Shown: one piece after another, positions 58,734 through 64,000 of the stretch
Layout: each line of letters opens with the position of its first letter
How positions within the stretch are numbered: position 1 is the stretch's first letter
Source of the DNA: Prevotellaceae bacterium MN60
Lineage (GTDB): Bacteria > Bacteroidota > Bacteroidia > Bacteroidales > Bacteroidaceae
Assembly (NCBI GenBank): GCA_900199555.1
Contig: FZQZ01000003.1
Location: 175,102-239,101 of the forward strand
Direction of reading: 5' to 3'
Length of the DNA stretch: 64,000 bases
Program-made: the position numbers and the translations under genes
The notes under the pieces: model-generated
What the model was told of the DNA's origin: nothing
The model's database searches: none
Seen by the model: the letters and a program-made list of their open reading frames with translations, nothing else

Positions 58734-61484
58734 ATGAAAAGATTTACTCTACTAACAATGCTTATCGCTGTATTCTGGATAACAGCATTTGCACAGAAAG
58801 GAACACAGTTCATTCCACAAAGAACAGTTCCAAGTCTAAAATCAACCATCAACGGTATCGCTCGTCAGGCACAGACACCTAAGAAGGTGAACAGACGTGC
58901 AGAAGGTGATGTATTGGTAACACCACCAGAAAATGCCACTGTTGAGACTTGGTACACTATTGACGGTGCACAGTATGTAAACTTCCAAGGCGGCCAACAA
59001 CAGCAGTTTACCCCAAGCATCAAGGTAGTCTTCGATGGTAGTGACATCTACATCCAAGGACTGGGCTATTGGTTCAATGAGGGATGGGTAAAGGGTACCA
59101 TCAATGGCACCACCGTAACTGTTCCCTATGGTCAGTACATTGGCGAAGACCAATATGGTGCCGAATACATCTGCGGTGCTCAGGACCAGTACACCATGAC
59201 CGATGTGGTGTTCAACTACAATGCCGAAGAAGGCACACTGGAGTGCACCACACCTTACATCTTGGAGAACAGCTCTCCCACAGTAATCAATCCCTATGCC
59301 TACTGGATTCTGCCTACATTCAGCAAGACTGCTCCCGAAGGTCCTAAGCCTGTCGTTGCTCCAGAGGGCCTCGTAACCAGCGAATGGGCTATCAGCGCCA
59401 TGGACAACTTCGGCAACCCTGTTTCTGCCTATGTCAATATCGGCTTCGATGGCAACGATGTATATATTCAGGGCTTTACCCACTATCTGCCTGAGGCTTG
59501 GATCAAGGGTACACTAAGCGAAGATGGCAAGACCATCACCTTTGAGGGCTATCAGTATTTTGGTCCCTACAATGCTGATGCCTACACACACTACGAGTTC
59601 TACTTGATGGAGGATGGCTTTACGTTGAACTACGATGCCGAGGCTGGCAAGATGACTGGTACAGGCGAAATCTTCGTAAGAGAGGCCGTAAGAACTTACA
59701 AAGGCGATGTTTACAACAACCCTGTTATCACTAAGGTAGTAGAGAAGGCTGGCACACCTGCCATACCCAACATTGCTCAGATTTATCCTGCAACCACCGG
59801 TCCTACCGTTCAGTTCACTATTCCTACTGTAGATACCGAAGGCAATGCGATGGCATCTTCTAAGATTAGCTTCAAGTGGCTGAAGGATATAGAGCAGGAG
59901 GTTTCTACTATCTCCTTCGACCCTGCTGACTACCCTGCTCTCCAAGAGTCGATGACCGTATTCCCCTATGGATTTACCGACAACGAATACATCTTCTATA
60001 ACAACGCATACCTCCGTCAGGAAGACTATAATAATTGGAACAAGATTGGTCTTCAGGCTATCTATACCGGTGGCGGCGAAGAGCACGAGTCTGAAATCTT
60101 CTGGTTCACCATTAAGCCCTACGCGAAGGCTATCTTCAACTTCAACGCAATGACCGACGAGCCTTGCTCTACGGATAACAGCACTGATGGTGACATTACA
60201 GAGAATCGCACCTTGACGGCTGGTGAGGTTACACCCATCAAACTGACCATCACACCTAACACTTCTGGCACAGCCAACCGCTTCTGGGAAACCAACGATG
60301 GTCCTCAGCTGCGCGTCTATGGTGGTACGCTGATTTTCGAGGCTCCCATCGGAAAGGTGATTAACAAGATTGTCTTCAACAAAGCCAAGTGGGATGCTAA
60401 CAATAGCGCTGATACAGGCAGCTTCACTGGTAGCACCTGGACTGGCGAGGCAAAGAAGGTTGTTGTTACCATCGCTGGCAATTCTCGCATCAACAGCATC
60501 GAGGTATATCCCGCTGACTATGTTCCCACAGCAGTAGTAACCCCAGAGAATCTGGCAACCGATACCTATATCCTCACCGCTAAGTCTGTAAAGCCCTACT
60601 ACGATCCTGAAGACCTGACACTATGGGTAAAGGCTGGTTTCGACGGCAACGATGCTTACATTCAGGGCTTGGCTAGCGACTATAACTCTAGCGCCAAGAA
60701 TTTGTGGGTAAAGGCTACCAAGAATGCAGAAGGGAAGTATGTGATTCCTGCCAACCAGTTCATGGGTTCTGCATCATTCGGAAGATACAGCATTAGCTGC
60801 TACTTCACCGCTATTGATGCCGACAACAATATGGTTGACGCTGTGCTCGACTTCGATGCTGAGCAGGGTACGTTCACCAGCACTCAGTCACTGGTTATCA
60901 ACAACTCTCTGACAGAGTTGAATCCCCAGCAGACCTTCACCAATGTGGTGCTCACCAAGTTCAACGAGGTAGCTGCTACACCTGCTGATCCTACACTCGA
61001 CATTCTTGAGTTTCAAGAGTATTCACACTACATCAGCTGCAGCATCCCCACTGTTGATGTAAATGGAGAGACGCTGAATCCTGGCAAGCTGTTCTACACC
61101 GTATGGATTGAGAAAGACGGTGAGCAGACTCCTTACGTCTTCTCTGCACCCACGTACTATGGCTACGATGATCCCGTATCAGAACTGCCCTACACCACCA
61201 ACTACAGCACATGGGATGGTTCTCACACTATCTACTTCTATGAAGAGGATATCGTATATCCCACATGGAGCAAGGTGGGTATCCAGACCATCTACTACGG
61301 TGCTGGCGAGTGCAATAAGTCGAACATCGCCTGGATTGACAATCCTCTGGCTTCAGGCATCAACAACATCCACAACGATGTCAACACCGGCAAGGCCGCT
61401 ATCTTCAACCTGAGTGGTCAGCGCCTCAGCGCTCCACAGAAGGGTTTGAACATTATCAATGGTCGTAAGGTCATGATAAAATAG
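58734..61484 (+). CDS. Secreted protein with three repeated domains and sorting-like tail
   Basis: A 916-residue exported protein. Signal peptide MKRFTLLTMLIAVFWITAFA. A domain repeats three times near residues 90-200, 225-340 and 625-760, each with a FDG-N/S-D-x-Y-I-Q-G line (KVVFDGSDIYIQGL, NIGFDGNDVYIQGF, KAGFDGNDAYIQGL) followed by W-V/I-K-G/A-T. A jelly-roll-like segment lies at about 490-600. The tail IFNLSGQRLSAPQKGLNIINGRKVMIK is the short Prevotella-type end seen also in the 34042 protein, so type IX or related export is likely. Function unknown; possibly glycan or protein binding. Confidence 0.85.
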   Translation: MKRFTLLTMLIAVFWITAFAQKGTQFIPQRTVPSLKSTINGIARQAQTPKKVNRRAEGDVLVTPPENATVETWYTIDGAQYVNFQGGQQQQFTPSIKVVFDGSDIYIQGLGYWFNEGWVKGTINGTTVTVPYGQYIGEDQYGAEYICGAQDQYTMTDVVFNYNAEEGTLECTTPYILENSSPTVINPYAYWILPTFSKTAPEGPKPVVAPEGLVTSEWAISAMDNFGNPVSAYVNIGFDGNDVYIQGFTHYLPEAWIKGTLSEDGKTITFEGYQYFGPYNADAYTHYEFYLMEDGFTLNYDAEAGKMTGTGEIFVREAVRTYKGDVYNNPVITKVVEKAGTPAIPNIAQIYPATTGPTVQFTIPTVDTEGNAMASSKISFKWLKDIEQEVSTISFDPADYPALQESMTVFPYGFTDNEYIFYNNAYLRQEDYNNWNKIGLQAIYTGGGEEHESEIFWFTIKPYAKAIFNFNAMTDEPCSTDNSTDGDITENRTLTAGEVTPIKLTITPNTSGTANRFWETNDGPQLRVYGGTLIFEAPIGKVINKIVFNKAKWDANNSADTGSFTGSTWTGEAKKVVVTIAGNSRINSIEVYPADYVPTAVVTPENLATDTYILTAKSVKPYYDPEDLTLWVKAGFDGNDAYIQGLASDYNSSAKNLWVKATKNAEGKYVIPANQFMGSASFGRYSISCYFTAIDADNNMVDAVLDFDAEQGTFTSTQSLVINNSLTELNPQQTFTNVVLTKFNEVAATPADPTLDILEFQEYSHYISCSIPTVDVNGETLNPGKLFYTVWIEKDGEQTPYVFSAPTYYGYDDPVSELPYTTNYSTWDGSHTIYFYEEDIVYPTWSKVGIQTIYYGAGECNKSNIAWIDNPLASGINNIHNDVNTGKAAIFNLSGQRLSAPQKGLNIINGRKVMIK

Positions 61485-61512
61485 TATCAAAAAACTTACT
61501 ATAAACTCATTG

Positions 61513-61554
61513 CTATGTCGCAGATATTTCTTATATTTGCGACATAGTTTTTTT
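61513..61554 (+). terminator. Terminator after secreted repeat protein
   Basis: CTATGTCGCA (61513-61522) with TGCGACATAG (61538-61547), 15-nt loop, then seven Ts. Confidence 0.85.
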
Positions 61555-61588
61555 ATTTTACCGTGAATTTCAACATTTAGAAGGGGAA

Positions 61589-63103
61589 ATGAACACATTG
61601 ATATTTCTAGGCTTCGGCCTTGATGCATGGATTACAATTATTACGGTGCTAGGGATGTTCAGCATCCTGCTATTCACCAAGTTACGTTCCGATTTAGTAT
61701 TCCTTGGAGCCATCGGCATCCTGTTTGTTACGGGAGTACTCGACGCCAAAGAAGCCTTCTCCGGATTCAGTTCTGGGTCGGTGGTCGTTATCGGTGTATT
61801 GTTTGTGGTGGTTGCCGGATTGACGCACACCGGTGTATTGCAGTGGATAGTCAAAAATCTGCTTGGTCAACCTAACAGCTATTCCAAAGCCGTAACGCGC
61901 CTCATGCTACCCGTGGCACTGCTCAGCTCCTTTCTAAGCAATACCACCGTAGTAGCCCTCTTTGTGAATATCGTAAAGATATGGTCGAAAAAGCTGGGCA
62001 TATCGCCCTCCAAGCTACTCATTCCCCTAAGCTATGCGTCGGGCATGGGTGGTGTATGCACCCTTATCGGTACGCCGCCCAACCTGATTATTAGCGGACT
62101 CTACGAAGAGAAGACGGGCATAGCCATGAACGTGCTAACCACTGCCATCCCCGGTCTTTTCTGCCTCGCCATTGGCATCCTTTCTGTTATTGCCATGCGC
62201 AAGTTGCTGCCCGAGCGTCAAGCCAAAGAAGATTCCTGTGAGGCTACGGTTGATTATACCGTAGAACTGCTGGTGCCCTCCAACTTCAAAGATATCGGCG
62301 AGACCATCGGTTGCGCAGGTTTGTATAATATCAAAGAAGGCCGACTGGTTAAGTGGCACCATTTCGATGGCGCTCCTGTACCACTCAACGAGAACGAATT
62401 TCTGATGGGTGGCGACCACTTGGTCTATGCCGGACAGATAAAAAGCATTAAAGAACTGGCTAAAGACCACGGACTGAAGATGGGCGAAGAGGTAGTCAAC
62501 ATAGGACGCGACACCCTCATCTCCTCCATTATCATGATAACCATGATAGTGACCTCTGCCCTTGGCGTCATGTCGCTTTTGCAGTGCGCCTTCCTCGCTG
62601 CCGCTGCCATGCTGCTATTCCGATGCTGCACACCCAACCAAGCCATGAAGGCTATCAACTGGGATATCCTGATGGTGTTTGCCGGTAGCGTAGTGTTAGG
62701 TTTAGCAATCCAGAAGACGGGCATTGCTCAACAACTCGCCCACGGCATCCTTGATGTGTGTGGCACCAACCCCATAGTGGTTATGACAGCCATCTGCTTT
62801 GTCGGCACCTTCATCACCGAGTTTATCTCGAACACGGCAGCAGGCGCCATATTCTTTCCCATCATGTACGAAGCTGCCGAGAAGTTGGGCTACGAACCCT
62901 TCCCCTTCCTTGTGGCTCTGATGATAAGCGTTAGCAGTAGCTTTGCCACCCCTATCGGTTCCCCCACCCACATGCTGGTGTATGGTCCTGGTGGTTATCG
63001 TTTCAGCGACTTTATGCGCATCGGCTTACTGATGAATCTCATCATCCTTGCTGCCAACATCTTCATTGTCAACATCATATATCCACTTACACCGCTACAC
63101 TAA
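61589..63103 (+). CDS. SLC13/DASS-family anion transporter with one RCK-C-like domain
   Basis: A 504-residue inner-membrane transporter. SFLSNTTVVALFVNIV and the matching second half EFISNTAAGAIFFPIMYEAA are the paired SNT motifs that bind Na+ and substrate in this family; IGTPPNLIISGL and SFATPIGSPTHMLVYGPGGY are the other conserved turns. A soluble TrkA-C-like domain (about 215-295) is inserted between the halves; related proteins often have two. Substrates could be dicarboxylates, sulfate or similar anions; not determined. Confidence 0.88.
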   Translation: MNTLIFLGFGLDAWITIITVLGMFSILLFTKLRSDLVFLGAIGILFVTGVLDAKEAFSGFSSGSVVVIGVLFVVVAGLTHTGVLQWIVKNLLGQPNSYSKAVTRLMLPVALLSSFLSNTTVVALFVNIVKIWSKKLGISPSKLLIPLSYASGMGGVCTLIGTPPNLIISGLYEEKTGIAMNVLTTAIPGLFCLAIGILSVIAMRKLLPERQAKEDSCEATVDYTVELLVPSNFKDIGETIGCAGLYNIKEGRLVKWHHFDGAPVPLNENEFLMGGDHLVYAGQIKSIKELAKDHGLKMGEEVVNIGRDTLISSIIMITMIVTSALGVMSLLQCAFLAAAAMLLFRCCTPNQAMKAINWDILMVFAGSVVLGLAIQKTGIAQQLAHGILDVCGTNPIVVMTAICFVGTFITEFISNTAAGAIFFPIMYEAAEKLGYEPFPFLVALMISVSSSFATPIGSPTHMLVYGPGGYRFSDFMRIGLLMNLIILAANIFIVNIIYPLTPLH

Positions 63104-63182
63104 ATTATTCTAGTTTTTGCATGTTAAGCAGATATAAGAAGATAAAGGAAGAAATCCCGTGAGATAAGATACCCACACAAAG

Positions 63183-63213
63183 AGAGCCCCGAACAAATGT
63201 TCAGGGCTCTTTC
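63183..63213 (+). terminator. Terminator after SLC13 gene
   Basis: AGAGCCC (63183-63189) and GAACA pair with TGTTC and GGGCTCT (63204-63210); then TTTCTC. Confidence 0.75.
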
Positions 63214-63232
63214 TCTTCTTTTCTTTTCAATG

Positions 63233-63272
63233 TTGCTTTCAGCGACACCGCTCAACGTTCAACGTTCAATGT
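63233..63272. repeat. 40-bp direct repeat, copy 1
   Basis: Begins TTGCTTTCAGCGACACCGCT and ends in TTCAACG/TTCAATG heptamers. Identical to 63598-63637. It abuts the 3' end of the smalltalk gene. Confidence 0.9.
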
Positions 63273-63374
63273 CTACTGTCCCATGCAGCTTGTCGTTGTC
63301 AGCGTAGTGGTCAGTGCGGTGAGCACCGTAACGACAATGTGAATCACTGTCTTCCAAAAATCCTTGTTCTTCAT
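63273..63374 (-). CDS. Smalltalk-type mini-protein
   Basis: A 33-residue protein, MKNKDFWKTVIHIVVTVLTA followed by LTTTLTTTSCMGQ. Basic start, W-K-T, a hydrophobic Thr-rich helix and a late TSC match the 'smalltalk' family of tiny Bacteroidota proteins. These are often found next to HU-like DNA-binding genes, as here. Function unknown; a membrane or lipid-anchored peptide is likely. Confidence 0.82.
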   Translation of the reverse strand: MKNKDFWKTVIHIVVTVLTALTTTLTTTSCMGQ

Positions 63375-63415
63375 GTTTTCAATGCTTAATTCTTAATGGT
63401 TCTTTTTTTGAGGAG

Positions 63416-63589
63416 CGACCACGAATTTCTCGAATTATACAAATTTTTAGGCTGCACATAGACTTTGATTTCTATCGAATTTCTCGAAGGAATCGCGAGC
63501 GATTCTTGCTGCGCTTGAAATAATTCGATTCATTCGCTGCATCTATGATGCAATTTTATTATTCGTTCCATTCGTTCAATTCGTGGTCG
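63416..63589. repeat. Compound inverted repeat between smalltalk and HU-like genes
   Basis: Outer arms CGACCACGAATT (63416-63427) and AATTCGTGGTCG (63578-63589), continued by 9-bp repeats TTCGTTCCA, TTCGTTCAA. An inner palindrome GAATCGCGAGCGATTC is at 63490-63505. It fills the 278-bp gap. Confidence 0.85.
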
Positions 63590-63597
63590 TCTCAACG

Positions 63598-63637
63598 TTG
63601 CTTTCAGCGACACCGCTCAACGTTCAACGTTCAATGT
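63598..63637. repeat. 40-bp direct repeat, copy 2
   Basis: Second identical copy of 63233-63272, followed by two more TTCAAYG heptamers and the stop of the HU-like gene. Confidence 0.9.
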
Positions 63638-63652
63638 TCAATGTTCAACGTG

Positions 63653-64000
63653 TCAGTCCATGTCTGGCTGGTCTCCGCCACCACCTCCGTTGTCTCCGCC
63701 TCCTGTGCTTGGCGCTTGACTTCCGCCTCCTTGGTTAGGGGTGAGGCTTTGGGAGGGGCTTCCAATTGATTCGATGTTCAGGAAGCGAGCCTTCTTCAGG
63801 AACTGGCGACTAGAGATGTTCATCTCCTGCTGCTGTTCGGGCATGAATCGGATGTGAAGCGCTCTCAGGTGTGTTCCCACGTTGTAATCTTCCTTCTTGG
63901 CTGCTCCGCCTCGTGTGTTCTCGATGGTGCAGTAGAGTGTGCCGAGACCGTCAATCTTCACCTTCTTCGATTCGAGCAGCATCTCCAGAATACAGGTGCG
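63653..64000 (-). CDS. HU-family DNA-binding protein, N-terminus beyond window
   Basis: The last 115 residues of an HU-like protein. RTCILEMLLESKKVKIDGLGTLYCTIENT fits the beta-arm start of the family (ILEML ... VKIDGLGTL), then RGGAAKKEDYNVGTHLRALHIRFMP, and a Gly/Pro-rich tail (GGGSQAPSTGGGDNGGGGGDQPDMD) common on these Bacteroidota HU relatives. Nucleoid protein or DNA-bending factor. Neighbour of smalltalk on the same strand. Confidence 0.85.
   Translation of the reverse strand, partial: RTCILEMLLESKKVKIDGLGTLYCTIENTRGGAAKKEDYNVGTHLRALHIRFMPEQQQEMNISSRQFLKKARFLNIESIGSPSQSLTPNQGGGSQAPSTGGGDNGGGGGDQPDMD

Overview
The window looks like a chromosomal segment of a Bacteroidales bacterium, most probably a Prevotella-type member of the Prevotellaceae. 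The evidence is: about twenty TAnnTTTG promoter boxes (the Bacteroidota -7 element) sited so that they fix gene starts; a MurF-Alr fusion; the type IX secretion regulator PorX and a PorW/SprE-like lipoprotein; surface proteins with short C-terminal sorting-like tails; a 'smalltalk' mini-protein beside an HU-like gene; and gene orders typical of the group (ftsX-DUF3098-uppP-truB-queA-folK, DUF1599-DoxX-tpiA-SPOR-folE, psd-pssA-DUF4834, porX-tsaE). No rRNA, complete insertion sequence, prophage or CRISPR array was seen.

Layout. 1-6.75 kb (minus): membrane protein yfhO, a GSCFA-family gene, murF-alr and a hexuronate-type MFS transporter. 6.8-8 kb (plus): mtnN-luxS, the S-adenosylhomocysteine recycling/AI-2 pair. 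8-16 kb: typA, rpsO with a structured leader, the folK-queA-truB-uppP-DUF3098-ftsX operon, and a radical SAM gene. 16-25 kb (minus, accessory): a membrane TPR/AraC regulator, a small membrane protein, a 50-residue peptide, a fimbrillin-like lipoprotein and a 1500-residue secreted multidomain protein. Two 149-bp direct repeats bracket the first four. 25-33.6 kb (minus): lpxA, an RND efflux operon (adaptor, pump, outer-membrane channel) and a CCA-adding-enzyme family gene.

33.6-36.8 kb (plus, accessory): three single-gene units, each made of a roughly 21-22-bp periodic array (or equivalent), a near-identical promoter, and a ~180-nt leader. In each leader a conserved 40-nt hairpin core sits between long inverted-repeat arms whose sequence differs completely from copy to copy while staying complementary. 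I consider this the best candidate for an undescribed element. 36.8-41.7 kb: lipoprotein, DUF1599, DoxX/MauE protein fused in frame to TpiA, SPOR protein, folE, an unknown membrane protein and a tRNA-Pro. 41.9-51 kb: aroA, PorW-like lipoprotein, an ECF sigma/anti-sigma-like/secreted/outer-membrane operon, porX, tsaE and trxA. 51-58.5 kb: dnaE, then psd-pssA-DUF4834, pyrH and birA. 58.7-64 kb: a secreted repeat-domain protein, an SLC13 transporter, smalltalk and an HU-like gene cut by the window end.

A theme across the window is short tandem repeats of 7, 8 or 9 bp, often arranged as complementary arms. They occur between genes and also in frame inside conserved genes (cca, radical SAM, GSCFA, PorW-like, SPOR). 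Repeat arms also frame several start regions (tolC-lpxA gap, SPOR gene, pssA). Functional statements about proteins below are based on recognised motifs and family knowledge; no database search was possible.
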